Below, in pieces: positions 8,314 through 16,099 of a stretch of DNA of 64,000 nucleotides (positions are counted from its first letter, which is position 1; every line of letters starts with the position of its first letter). A program made the translations under genes and the position numbers. This stretch comes from Streptomyces sp. CG4. GTDB taxonomy: Bacteria > Actinomycetota > Actinomycetes > Streptomycetales > Streptomycetaceae. The stretch is taken from positions 3,286,001 to 3,350,000 of the forward strand of contig NZ_CP163525.1 in NCBI RefSeq assembly GCF_041080655.1. Direction: 5' to 3'. Below the pieces are notes generated by a model. That model was not told the DNA's origin, ran no database searches, and saw only the letters and a list, made by a program, of their open reading frames with translations.

Positions 8314-9191
8314 ACGCGAGGACGGCACAGGACCCGTCACCCAAGAGCCTCGTCCTCGCCTGCGATCTACAGGAACCGGGGACCGAGGCAGCAGCCCGGG
8401 CAGTACTCCGCCGGCTTTCCACGAACGACCAGGAACGGATCGCACGCATGCACCGTTCCACCGACCGGACACGTTCTGTGATGGCCCGGTGGCTCGCCCT
8501 CCGGGCCGCTTCCCAGGTGCTCGGAACACCGTGGACCGGCCTCCAGCTCAGGCGGCATCGCCAAGGGCTCCCCTATGTCGTGGCGCGGCCGCACCTGTCC
8601 GTCAGCATGGCGCACAGCGGACGCTACGCGATGGCGGCCGTGGCGCTCGGCGGGCGAGTGGGCGTGGACGTGGAGGAGATCTCCCGGGTAGCCGCGCTGC
8701 CGGACAGTGCCTTCCTCACCCCTGCGGAGATCTCCGCCCTGCCTCCAGCGCGGCAAGGAGGGGAGCCCAGGGCAATGCTGTGGGTGCTGAAGGAAGCCGC
8801 GACGAAACTGACCGGCGAGGGACTGCGCGCGGGCATGAAGCAGATCGGGTTTCGCTGGCGGAGTGGAGCGCGGGGGCTGTGTGCCGCCCGAACCACCTAC
8901 ACCACCGGTGAATTCACGGTCTGCCGTCTTCCCGGCGGTTATGTCTGTGCGGTGGGGATGTCGGCGGGCACACCGCCTTCGACCCCATTGTTCCTCGCCG
9001 CCGGTCACCGACCATGGCTGGAAACAGAGAGGAGCGACTTCTCCATGCAACTCATGTCCAGGCGGCCCGTCCACGAGAACAGCGGCCCGGAGCCCGACGG
9101 CACGACCGACGGGGGCGGCCCCGCCATGGCACCTCGGGTGGAACCGGACCTGGATGAGGCCGAACCGCACATCTGGCTCAGCGTCAATTGA
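8310..9191 (+). CDS. Sfp-type 4'-phosphopantetheinyl transferase with C-terminal extension
   Basis: Transfers phosphopantetheine from coenzyme A to carrier proteins, presumably the ACP at 5136-5402. The magnesium-binding motif GVDVEE gives Asp120 and Glu122, and WVLKEAATK gives Trp158, Lys161, Glu162 and Lys166. The catalytic core ends near residue 230, the usual Sfp size, but the frame runs on to 293. The last 48 residues begin at an internal ATG (9045) that has its own GAGAGGAG 10 bases upstream. They are Pro/Gly/Glu-rich (HENSGPEPDGTTDGGG) and end HIWLSVN. The extension may be part of the enzyme or also be translated separately. This is the last recognisable gene of the polyketide cluster. 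Confidence 0.9.
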   Translation: MNARTAQDPSPKSLVLACDLQEPGTEAAARAVLRRLSTNDQERIARMHRSTDRTRSVMARWLALRAASQVLGTPWTGLQLRRHRQGLPYVVARPHLSVSMAHSGRYAMAAVALGGRVGVDVEEISRVAALPDSAFLTPAEISALPPARQGGEPRAMLWVLKEAATKLTGEGLRAGMKQIGFRWRSGARGLCAARTTYTTGEFTVCRLPGGYVCAVGMSAGTPPSTPLFLAAGHRPWLETERSDFSMQLMSRRPVHENSGPEPDGTTDGGGPAMAPRVEPDLDEAEPHIWLSVN

Positions 9192-9527
9192 GCACCTCCG
9201 TCGGCACCCCATGAGACCGGTCAGGGCAAGCGGGCAGTTGCTCTGACCACCCGGTCCCGACGGCTCGCGTGGTCGTCATCTGTCGTGTCCTTCTCGCCAT
9301 GGCGACAGGGAAGGAGCGACGCTCACCCAGGTGTGAACGGCATGCGTGTGAAATCCCCCGTTCACCGCAGGCACTGCACCCGGGTGCGACGAGCGCGGGC
9401 CGTCGGCGTTCACGTCCGCTCTGTCACCGGCCGACACGCCTTCCATGTACCCCCGCACCAGCGCCCCCTTGGTCCTGCGTCCACCATGCCGGCACAGGGC
9501 AGGCTCCGAAGCCCGCGACCAGGACCT

Positions 9528-9833
9528 CTACGTCTCCTCCATGCTGGCGATCTCCGCGCCGATGCAAGGCGGCCGGTCGCCGCGTTGGTCGAGGGCGAAC
9601 CAGTAGTCCCGTAGCGGACCCGATCGGTCGAGCAAGGCGTGTCACGAATCGTCGACCAAGTCCGTGAAGTCGTTCTCTTCCCGGGCCGTCAGGAGATGGG
9701 TCTCGACGAGAGCACCCAAGCGGGGCTTCTCGGCGACCATCGTCCATGCGGAGCGCTCGGCGTCGGGCAGGGGCAGCCAAACGAAGGCGACGTCCCCGTC
9801 CCCGGCCTCGCGGGCCAAGACAGGCAGGGGCGT
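9528..9833 (-). pseudogene. decayed gene fragment, unknown family
   Basis: One minus-strand frame reads like a real protein: PVLAREAGDGDVAFVWLPLP, then ETHLLTAREENDFTDLVDDS, then an in-frame TGA at 9642-9644, then LLDRSGPLRDYWFALDQRGD and finally GAEIASMEET before TAG at 9528-9530. The frame is closed on the 5' side by TGA at 9834-9836 with no good start. The amino-acid texture on both sides of the internal stop is consistent, so a nonsense mutation in a formerly intact gene is likely. I do not recognise the family. Confidence 0.5.
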
Positions 9834-10081
9834 TCAGTACTTCCACAACCCGAAGTGCGACTGAGGCTTCCAGCCCGGGCATCTACAGGGTCGAAGCCTC
9901 CAGGTGCTGACTTCCCTGCGGCTGTGGAGGCGAGTCCCTCCCGCTTCCACAGCCATTCTTCTACCTGCGCTCCCTGCGATCTGGTGCCTCCTCACGAGAA
10001 GGCCGATCCCCTCGGTGCAGGACGGCTCGACCGACTCCCGCGGCGGGTACGTCGCATGGGGCACCGGCACCGGTCGGCGCC

Positions 10082-10252
10082 ATGTCCGGCTTCCTCGGAG
10101 CCCTCTCTGGCCGTGACCCAGTCAGCCCCACCGCCCTCCACTTGGCAGGGCCCTTCCCCGACCGGGACATCATCGTCTTCGTCGCCGCCGCGGTCGCCCT
10201 GACCACTGCGGTGGCAGGGCGCACAATCGCCCGGGAACTCCTGGGAAACCGC
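10082..10252 (+). pseudogene. possible remnant of a cation/proton antiporter
   Basis: The plus frame contains GALS, then AGPFPDRDIIVFVAAAVALT and TAVAGRTI. This resembles the GxRGALS ... FPxRDLIxF ... LTLxxQGLTLP region near the C-terminus of CPA1-type Na+/H+ antiporters. The surrounding residues do not continue the family and there is no full-length gene. The assignment rests on one short stretch and could be coincidental. Confidence 0.3.
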
Positions 10253-10417
10253 AGGTACAAGCGGAAACCCCAGCCAGACGCACCTGGGTCCGAACCAAGC
10301 CGTTTCTCTTGGTCAGAGCCTCAGCGGCAGACGAATCGGGCCGTACGCCAGGTTCAGAGCGAGACGGTCGCCGTCACCAACGTCCCGCCCCGTGTCCGCG
10401 GCGATTCCACTTCCCGT

Positions 10418-10440
10418 GGTCCCCGACTCTGTCGGGGACC
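10418..10440. terminator. 10-bp stem, 3-base loop hairpin
   Basis: GGTCCCCGAC and GTCGGGGACC are exact reverse complements separated by TCT. The hairpin lies in the decayed region and may be left over from a lost transcript end. Confidence 0.45.
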
Positions 10441-10616
10441 CGAACCTGCGACCGCTGCCAACCCACTACCGGTTCAGCCGGACAACGGTCTGGATCACGA
10501 GCTGGCCGCTGCCAACCGGCGATTTTCCCCGTTCCCATGTTCTGAGTCCCCCGCCGGGGGCACTCGCCCGACCACCTACGGAAATCCGTACGTGACCAGG
10601 GCGGATGCCGACAGAG

Positions 10617-10651
10617 GAGGGCGGGAGTCAGTCTCACTGGCTCACGCCCTC
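10617..10651. terminator. 16-bp imperfect hairpin
   Basis: The left arm GAGGGCGGGAGTCAGT pairs with ACTGGCTCACGCCCTC across a CTC loop, with one mismatch and one G-U pair. It lies about 260 bases beyond the stop of ku and could terminate that transcript. Confidence 0.5.
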
Positions 10652-10828
10652 TCTCGTTGTCTCGCACTGTTCGCGACGCACCTTCGATGCACTCCGAGGC
10701 GAACGAGTCGGGTACCTGTTGTTTCGCCTGCGGCCGGGCCGCTCTCCCTCCCGCGCTTTCAGGCCCCGGCGGTCGTGCCGCTCGCCTGAGTCGGTCCACT
10801 GCTTGCCGGAGACGGCTGCGGCCCCCTG

Positions 10829-10856
10829 AGGGGCGCGGGGAACTGCGCGATCAGCC
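10829..10856. repeat. widespread Streptomyces intergenic repeat
   Basis: GGGGCGCGGGGAACTGCGCG followed by ATCAGCC closely matches a short element I remember as very common between genes in Streptomyces chromosomes. It lies just downstream of the ku stop. Its function is not known to me. Confidence 0.5.
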
Positions 10857-10913
10857 ACGGCGTGCCGGTACGAGAATGACCGGCTGCGCGCCTACGGCGC
10901 CCGGAAGTCGCCC

Positions 10914-11867
10914 TCAAGCCGACCGCTTGCGGGACGTGGTCTTCTTCGCCGCGGTCTTCTTCGCCGTCGACTTCTTCGCCGCTGCGGTCTTCTTCGCCGC
11001 GGCCGTCTTCTTGGCCGCAGGGGTGGACGCGGTCGCCGGCTTCTTCTTGCGGGGCAACGGTCTGACCTCGGCCTCGGCGCCGGGCGGCGATTCGCGGGAC
11101 TCTCGGGCCGCGCGGACGCTGTTCTCCAGGGCCGCCATCAGGTCCAGGACCTTGCCCCCGGCGGCCGGTGCGGGGGCCTCCGGTGGTGCCTCGCCGGAGG
11201 CCTTCGCGGCGATGACCTCCTCCAGCGCCGCCCGGTACTCGTCGTGCAGATCCTCCAGGTCGACCTCGCCGAGCGTGTCCATCAGGGCGTCCGCCAGGTC
11301 GAGTTCCTTGTCCCGGATGGTGACGTCCGTGTCGGGGGCGACGCCTTCGGGGGCGCGGACCTCGTCCGGCCAGAGCAGGCCGTGCATGGCGATGGCGTCG
11401 CCGACCACCCGCAGCATGCCGAGCCGTTCCCGGCCGCGCAGCGCGTACTTGGCGATGGCGACCTTGTTGTTGCGCTTGAGGGCCTCGCGCAGGAGGACGT
11501 ACGGCTTGGCGGCGGGCACGCCGCTGGCGGCCAGGTAGTACGCCGCGTCCATCTGGAGCGGGTCGATCCGGTCGGCCGGGACGAAGGCCACGATCTCGAT
11601 CGTGCGCGCCGTGGGGATGGGCAGGTGGGAGAGATCCTCGTCGGTGATCGGGATGATCGTGCCGTCCGCGTCCTCGTACCCCTTGCCGATCTCGGTCTGG
11701 GTGACCTCGCGGTCCTCCAGTTCGCACACCTTGCGGTAGCGGATGCGGCCGTTGTCCTCGGTGTGGATCTGGCGGAAGGAGATCGAGTGGCTCTCCGTGG
11801 CGTTCACCAGCTTGATCGGGATGCTGACGAGACCGAAGGAGATGGCGCCGTTCCATATGGATCGCAC
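10914..11867 (-). CDS. ku: Ku, non-homologous end-joining DNA-end binding protein
   Basis: Homodimeric ring that binds double-strand DNA ends and recruits LigD-type enzymes. The N-terminus RSIWNGAISFGLVSIPIKL is the hallmark of bacterial Ku, and the core runs to about residue 240. A Lys/Ala-rich tail follows (repeats of KKTAA and KKSTAKKTAAKK), as in extended actinobacterial Ku proteins where it aids DNA binding. GTG at 11867 is preferred because AGGAAGG is about 10 bases upstream; a GTG at 11876 lies too close to it. The ligD polymerase gene is divergent, 50 bases away. Confidence 0.96.
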   Translation of the reverse strand: MRSIWNGAISFGLVSIPIKLVNATESHSISFRQIHTEDNGRIRYRKVCELEDREVTQTEIGKGYEDADGTIIPITDEDLSHLPIPTARTIEIVAFVPADRIDPLQMDAAYYLAASGVPAAKPYVLLREALKRNNKVAIAKYALRGRERLGMLRVVGDAIAMHGLLWPDEVRAPEGVAPDTDVTIRDKELDLADALMDTLGEVDLEDLHDEYRAALEEVIAAKASGEAPPEAPAPAAGGKVLDLMAALENSVRAARESRESPPGAEAEVRPLPRKKKPATASTPAAKKTAAAKKTAAAKKSTAKKTAAKKTTSRKRSA

Positions 11868-11917
11868 GTGCCGCACCCTTCCTGCGATTTCACCGGCTTG
11901 TCTGGGATTGTCATCGT

Positions 11918-12805
11918 ATGACGCCTATCACAGAGGTGGAGGGGCGGCGGGTCGCGCTCAGCAACCTGGAGAAGGTGCTGTATCCGGAGACCGGCTTCAC
12001 CAAGGCGGAGCTGGTGCACTACTACGCGACCAGCGCCGATGTACTGCTGCCGCATCTGCGCGACCGGGCCGTGTCCTTCCTGCGCTATCCGGACGGCCCG
12101 GAGGGCCAGGTCTTCTTCACCAAGAACGTGCCGCCGGGTACGCCCGAGTGGGTCACCACCGCCGAGGTGCCGCGCTCGGAGGGGCCGGCGCGGATGGTCG
12201 TCGTACAGGATCTGCCGAGCCTCGTCTGGGCGGCGAATCTCGTGACCGAGTTCCATACGCATCAGTGGCTCGTACAGGACCCCGGCCAGGCCGACCGGCT
12301 GGTTTTCGACCTCGATCCGGGGGCGCCCGCGCACATCGTGCACTGCTGCGAGGTGGCCCTGTGGCTGCGCGAGCGGCTCGCGCGGGACGGCATCACGGCG
12401 TACCCGAAGACGGCCGGGTCGAAGGGGCTGCATCTGCTGGCGGCGGTGCGCGGAGGTTCACCCGAACGGGCGAGTGAGTACGCGAAGGCGCTCGCCGTGG
12501 AGGCGGAGCGCGCGATGCCGCGGCTGGTGGTGCACCGGATGACGAAGAGCCTGCGGCCGGGGAAGGTGTTCGTCGACTGGAGCCAGAACGCCGCGCGCAA
12601 GACCACCGCCACGCCGTACACGCTGCGCGCCCGCCCGGTTCCGCTGGTGTCCGCGCCGGTGACCTGGGAGGAGGTGGCGGAGTGCCGGAGCCCGGCGCAG
12701 CTGGAGTTTCTGGCCGACGACGTCGCTCCGCGGGTTCAGCGGTACGGGGATCTTCTGGGCGGGTTGCTGGATCCGGGGTCGGCCGGCTCGCTGCCCTTGC
12801 CCTGA
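11918..12805 (+). CDS. stand-alone LigD polymerase/primase domain protein
   Basis: Archaeo-eukaryotic-primase-fold polymerase that fills gaps and adds ribonucleotides during end joining, 295 residues. It covers only the polymerase domain of LigD: start VALSNLEKVLYPETGFTKAE, metal-binding FDLDPG (about 129-134), substrate motif KTAGSKGLHL and FVDWSQN with the final catalytic Asp. No ligase or phosphoesterase domain is attached, so a separate ATP-dependent ligase must seal ends. Divergent pairing with ku supports the assignment. From memory the same pair is SCO5308/SCO5309 in S. coelicolor. Confidence 0.94.
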   Translation: MTPITEVEGRRVALSNLEKVLYPETGFTKAELVHYYATSADVLLPHLRDRAVSFLRYPDGPEGQVFFTKNVPPGTPEWVTTAEVPRSEGPARMVVVQDLPSLVWAANLVTEFHTHQWLVQDPGQADRLVFDLDPGAPAHIVHCCEVALWLRERLARDGITAYPKTAGSKGLHLLAAVRGGSPERASEYAKALAVEAERAMPRLVVHRMTKSLRPGKVFVDWSQNAARKTTATPYTLRARPVPLVSAPVTWEEVAECRSPAQLEFLADDVAPRVQRYGDLLGGLLDPGSAGSLPLP

Positions 12806-12851
12806 GCCGTCGAGGCCGTCGGAGCCGCTGCCGGGGGCTGCCGCCCCGGAC

Positions 12852-13655
12852 CTAGACCCTCCCCCACATGTTCCGGTCCCGGGCCATCGCGTGCAGGGCC
12901 TCCACATCCGCCGGCTTCAGCACCCCGCCCAGCCGGGCCAGTCCCGTCAGCTCGGTGTCCTGGAGGATCCGTACCGTCCGTGGCGGGGCGGTGACGGTCA
13001 GGTCGGCCGGGCCGGCCAGGGCCAGTACCGGGCGTACCTCGGCGGTCAGGGCGTAGGAGGCCCGGTCGGCGAGGGAGCGCAGTCGGCGCAACAGGGGCTC
13101 GGCCTCGCGGCGGCCCACGGTGACCATGGGGTCGGCGACCAGGACGCGGGTCTTGCGGGCGTACAGCGCGTGGACGGCGAACAGGCCGCCGGAGCCGAGC
13201 AGCAGATGGTGGATGCGGTCGCCGCCGGGGAGGGGGATGGAGTGCAGGGTGTGCCAGCCGGCGCCCTCCAGGGCGTCCAGGGTCCTGCCGACGGTCTCCT
13301 CGGCGGCCAGGGCGCGGCGGCGCGGGTCGGGGCGCAGCCGGTGGGTGGGGCCGGGGTCGCGGTCGAGGGCGACGAGCAGGGCCTCGCCGGGGCGGTTGGG
13401 TGCCAGGTCGTCGTCCGGGTGGAGGGTCAGCCGGGCGAGTTCCGCGGGGGTCGGGACCGGGGGCGGGCCCACGGTCACCGGGCCGGTCAGGAAGGGTTTC
13501 AGGGCTTGGAGTACGTCGTCTCTGCTGTCCTCGGCGAGCAGGTTGACCCGGCCTGTCTCACGGTCGAACCAGGCGACATGGGATCCGTCCGGGCGGCAGA
13601 CGTACAGCCGTTCCCGGCCGTGCCGATTCGCCGGCACCACGCGCAGTGCGCTCAT
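12852..13655 (-). CDS. NERD-domain protein
   Basis: A 267-residue protein whose middle part (about 113-215) matches the nuclease-related domain: EETVGRTLDALEGAGWHTLH, then DRIHHLLLGSGGLFAVHAL with the family pattern GD-hydrophobic-DH-hydrophobic-G. The expected lysine of the GVFxIDxK motif is replaced (HALYARK), so catalytic competence is uncertain. The first 70 residues carry a small strand-rich segment (RLYVCRPDGSHVAWFD) seen in Streptomyces members. ATG 13655 follows AGGGGTG. It ends 46 bases from the convergent ligD polymerase gene. A role in DNA processing is inferred from the family and from the ku/ligD neighbours. Confidence 0.72.
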   Translation of the reverse strand: MSALRVVPANRHGRERLYVCRPDGSHVAWFDRETGRVNLLAEDSRDDVLQALKPFLTGPVTVGPPPVPTPAELARLTLHPDDDLAPNRPGEALLVALDRDPGPTHRLRPDPRRRALAAEETVGRTLDALEGAGWHTLHSIPLPGGDRIHHLLLGSGGLFAVHALYARKTRVLVADPMVTVGRREAEPLLRRLRSLADRASYALTAEVRPVLALAGPADLTVTAPPRTVRILQDTELTGLARLGGVLKPADVEALHAMARDRNMWGRV

Positions 13656-13981
13656 GCGCCATCACCCCTCGACCATGGGAACAGGCGGGGTGGTCCCGGG
13701 GCAAGACCGGTTACCGTGGAGCGGTCCGGCGAGGGGGAGTTGGTGAGGCGCCGTTGCGGGTAGGCGGGAGGCGTTCCGGCGCACCGGCCCCGGAGAGCCC
13801 TTGGAGACGGCCGCGCGGCACCGGTCGTCCGGTGCGGGCCGCCGGAGGCACCGAGCATACGACCGAGTAGCCTCTCCTCGAAGACCACCCCGACGGGTGC
13901 AAAAAGGACGTACATACGAAATTCTTCGTCTACGAATAAGGTGTACGGGGCCCCCACCGACCCCGACGCCCCAGGAGTACC
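13656..13981. other. intergenic region with palindrome ACGAA-ATTC-TTCGT
   Basis: Divergent spacer between the NERD gene and the lipoprotein gene. A 14-base inverted repeat, ACGAAATTCTTCGT, lies at 13916-13929 about 50 bases upstream of the lipoprotein GTG in a locally AT-rich patch. TACGAA at 13931 could be a -10 box. The palindrome is a candidate operator, but nothing in the sequence names the regulator. Confidence 0.3.
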
Positions 13982-14776
13982 GTGCCAGCCCGCCGTCCCC
14001 TGCGCGCCGCCCTCGCCGCGGCAGCCGTCGCCCTGCTGTCGGCGACCGCCGTGGCCTGCGGGGACGCCGGTGGGCTGCGGGGCGCGGGCGCGACCCCGAC
14101 CGCCGTCAGCCCCGCCAAGCTCTGGCCCGACCTGCGCCCGGCATCCAGCCCCGCCTACCCGTACTCCGTGGCGACGAGAGCGGTCGTCAAGGGGATCACG
14201 GTCCCCGGCGACGACATCCACAAGGTGGACCCGGTGAGCGTGGTCGAGGCCGAGGTCAAGGCGCATCCGGACGACTACGGCTCGAAGGGGGCGTATCACG
14301 CGACCGTGGACCGGCTGAAGGACTGCCGGCCCGGCGGCGACAAGGCCCGGTGCCCGCTGCTGACCCCGTACTACCGGGACCTCACGGGCGACGGCCGGGA
14401 CGACATGACGCTCGGCTTCCGGCTCTACCCGACCAACCAGACGGCCGTACGGGTCTACACCGTCGAGAAGCACAAGCTGGTGCAGGTGCTGGCCGACAAC
14501 GACGCGATCATCGGCGTGGAGCTGGCCGGCCGGGCGCTGATCGAGCGCTCGCCGGCCGACATCTCCGGCTACGAGTACCGCACCACCTGGGTGTGGGACC
14601 CGGGGCAGCGCGCGATGGTGTTCTCGCGCGACGAGTATCTGCACACCGGTAGCGGCCGGCACCCCGAGAAGCACTCGCCGTCGTCGTCCGTCTCGCCGTC
14701 CCTCACGCCGTCCGCCTCAGCGTCCACCACGCCGTCCCTCACACCGTCCGCCGTTCTCTCCGCGAGCGCGCGATGA
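13982..14776 (+). CDS. secreted lipoprotein linked to histidine kinase
   Basis: A 264-residue protein with a typical lipoprotein signal: basic start PARRPLR, hydrophobic stretch AALAAAAVALLSATAVA and lipobox Cys26 (AVACGD). The mature part has no domain I can name; it contains the acidic, calcium-loop-like YRDLTGDGRDDMTLGF (about residues 132-146) similar to VCBS/FG-GAP repeats. It ends in a Ser/Thr/Pro-rich tail with repeats of SPSLTPSAS, probably a wall-spanning linker. The start is GTG. The stop overlaps the kinase start (ATGA), so the two are co-translated, and it may modulate the kinase sensor outside the membrane. Confidence 0.75.
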   Translation: MPARRPLRAALAAAAVALLSATAVACGDAGGLRGAGATPTAVSPAKLWPDLRPASSPAYPYSVATRAVVKGITVPGDDIHKVDPVSVVEAEVKAHPDDYGSKGAYHATVDRLKDCRPGGDKARCPLLTPYYRDLTGDGRDDMTLGFRLYPTNQTAVRVYTVEKHKLVQVLADNDAIIGVELAGRALIERSPADISGYEYRTTWVWDPGQRAMVFSRDEYLHTGSGRHPEKHSPSSSVSPSLTPSASASTTPSLTPSAVLSASAR

Positions 14777-16023
14777 GGATCGCTCTCCCCCGGTGGGCCG
14801 GGCCGCTCGCCGTGAAGGCGGCCGCGTTCATCACGGTGATGTGCTGCGCGCTGGCCGCGCTGCTCGGCGTCCTGGTGCATGTCTCGGTGACCGACCAGAC
14901 CGTCGGCCAGGCCCGCGAACTCGCGCTGTCCCGCCTCGCGGACGCCACCGAGGCGTACGAGGCCGGGGACACGCTGCTGCCGAGTGCCGGAGTGGATCCC
15001 GCCGGGCTGCCCACGCCGCTGCGGGCGCTGGCGGCGGGCGGGCGGCGCGGCACGATGGTCTCCGCGTACCAGGGGCGGCCGACGATGTGGGCGGCGGGTC
15101 CGGTGGCCGGGCATCGGGCGCTGGCCGTGGCGGTCGACTACTCGCAGCAGGCCCGCACCATCGCCGGGCTCGACAAATCGATTCTGTGGTCGTCGGGGCT
15201 CGCGATCGGGGCGACGGTGCTGGTCGGTGTGTTCGGGGTGACCCGGGTGACCCGGCGGCTGCACGGCACCGCACAGGTGGCCCGGCGGATCAGCGGCGGC
15301 GACCTGGACGCACGCGTCGACGACCCCCGTACGAAGGACCCGTCCCGGCCGCAGGACGAGGTGGCCGCGGTGGCGGCGGCCCTGGACACCATGGCGTCGA
15401 CCCTGCAGAGCAAGCTGCTGAGCGAGCAGCGGTTCACCGCGGACGTGGCGCACGAGCTGCGCACCCCGCTGACCGGGCTGCACGCGGCGGCGGAGCTGCT
15501 GCCGCCGGGCCGGCCGACGGAGCTGGTGCGGGACCGGGTGGCGGCGCTGCGCACCCTCACCGAGGACCTGCTGGAGATCTCCCGGCTGGACACCGGGCGG
15601 GAGAAGCCGGCCGTGGACACCGAGGAGCTGGGGGCGCTGGCCCGGCGGGTGGTACGCGCCTCGGGCACCGACACGGAGGTGCGCGTCCTCGCCGACGCGC
15701 GGGTCGAGACCGACCGGCGGCGGCTGGAGCGGGTGCTGGGGAACCTGGTGGCGAACGCGCACAAGCACGGGGAGCCTCCGGTGGTGGTGACCGTGAACGG
15801 GGCCGTGGTGACCGTGCGGGATCACGGGGGCGGGTACCCGGGGTACCTGGTGGCCCATGGGCCGCAGCGGTTCCGCACGGAGGGCGGGGCCACCGGGCAC
15901 GGGCTGGGACTGACCATCGCGCTCGGGCAGGCGGAGGTGCTGGGGGCGAAGCTGTTCTTCGCCAACGCGATCGACGGGGGCGCGGTCGCCACGCTGGTCC
16001 TGCCCATGGCGGAGAGGCGGTAG
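14773..16023 (+). CDS. membrane sensor histidine kinase without adjacent regulator
   Basis: A 416-residue two-component sensor. Transmembrane helix 1 spans about residues 16-38 and helix 2 about 136-157, flanking a roughly 100-residue extracellular sensor. A HAMP linker follows (RRISGGDLDARVDD), then the H-box FTADVAHELRTPLTG with His227, the N-box NLVANAHKHG and the ATP lid GHGLGLTIA. The G1 box is reduced to VRDHGGG. No response regulator gene is adjacent, which is unusual, so it probably signals to a distant partner. It is translationally coupled to the upstream lipoprotein, an arrangement recalling CseA/CseC but without a CseB. Confidence 0.9.
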   Translation: MRIALPRWAGPLAVKAAAFITVMCCALAALLGVLVHVSVTDQTVGQARELALSRLADATEAYEAGDTLLPSAGVDPAGLPTPLRALAAGGRRGTMVSAYQGRPTMWAAGPVAGHRALAVAVDYSQQARTIAGLDKSILWSSGLAIGATVLVGVFGVTRVTRRLHGTAQVARRISGGDLDARVDDPRTKDPSRPQDEVAAVAAALDTMASTLQSKLLSEQRFTADVAHELRTPLTGLHAAAELLPPGRPTELVRDRVAALRTLTEDLLEISRLDTGREKPAVDTEELGALARRVVRASGTDTEVRVLADARVETDRRRLERVLGNLVANAHKHGEPPVVVTVNGAVVTVRDHGGGYPGYLVAHGPQRFRTEGGATGHGLGLTIALGQAEVLGAKLFFANAIDGGAVATLVLPMAERR

Positions 16024-16099
16024 CGGGCTCGGGGACGCCCCGCGCCACGCTGGTGCCGGGGCCTGCGCACAAGGGGGCCTATTTGGGTAGGTTCCGGGC

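Larger units (their letters stand above)
9192..10913. other. 1.7-kb region without an intact gene
   Basis: This stretch between the phosphopantetheinyl transferase and Ku lacks an open frame with Streptomyces-like codon pattern and a credible start. Its longer frames are compositionally odd. It holds two decayed gene fragments (9528-9833 and 10082-10252), hairpins at 10418-10440 and 10617-10651, and a widespread Streptomyces intergenic repeat near 10829. It looks like a decayed junction between accessory polyketide DNA and the conserved chromosome. Confidence 0.6.

Noticed and set aside
8310..9191. Second small RiPP precursor in the phosphopantetheinyl transferase tail
   Set aside because: The segment is in frame with the enzyme, no maturase is adjacent and the end HIWLSVN fits no known core; reported only as an internal-start curiosity.
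10410..10445. tRNA-like 3' end around GGTTCGGGTCC on the minus strand
   Set aside because: No T-stem pairing, no anticodon arm and no acceptor complement; the sequence is better explained as a simple 10-bp hairpin.
9424..10789. Several 100-230-codon frames on both strands in the PKS/Ku spacer
   Set aside because: They lack ribosome binding sites and family patterns, and they overlap each other. The protein-like signal is in a different frame that is interrupted by a stop, reported as a pseudogene.
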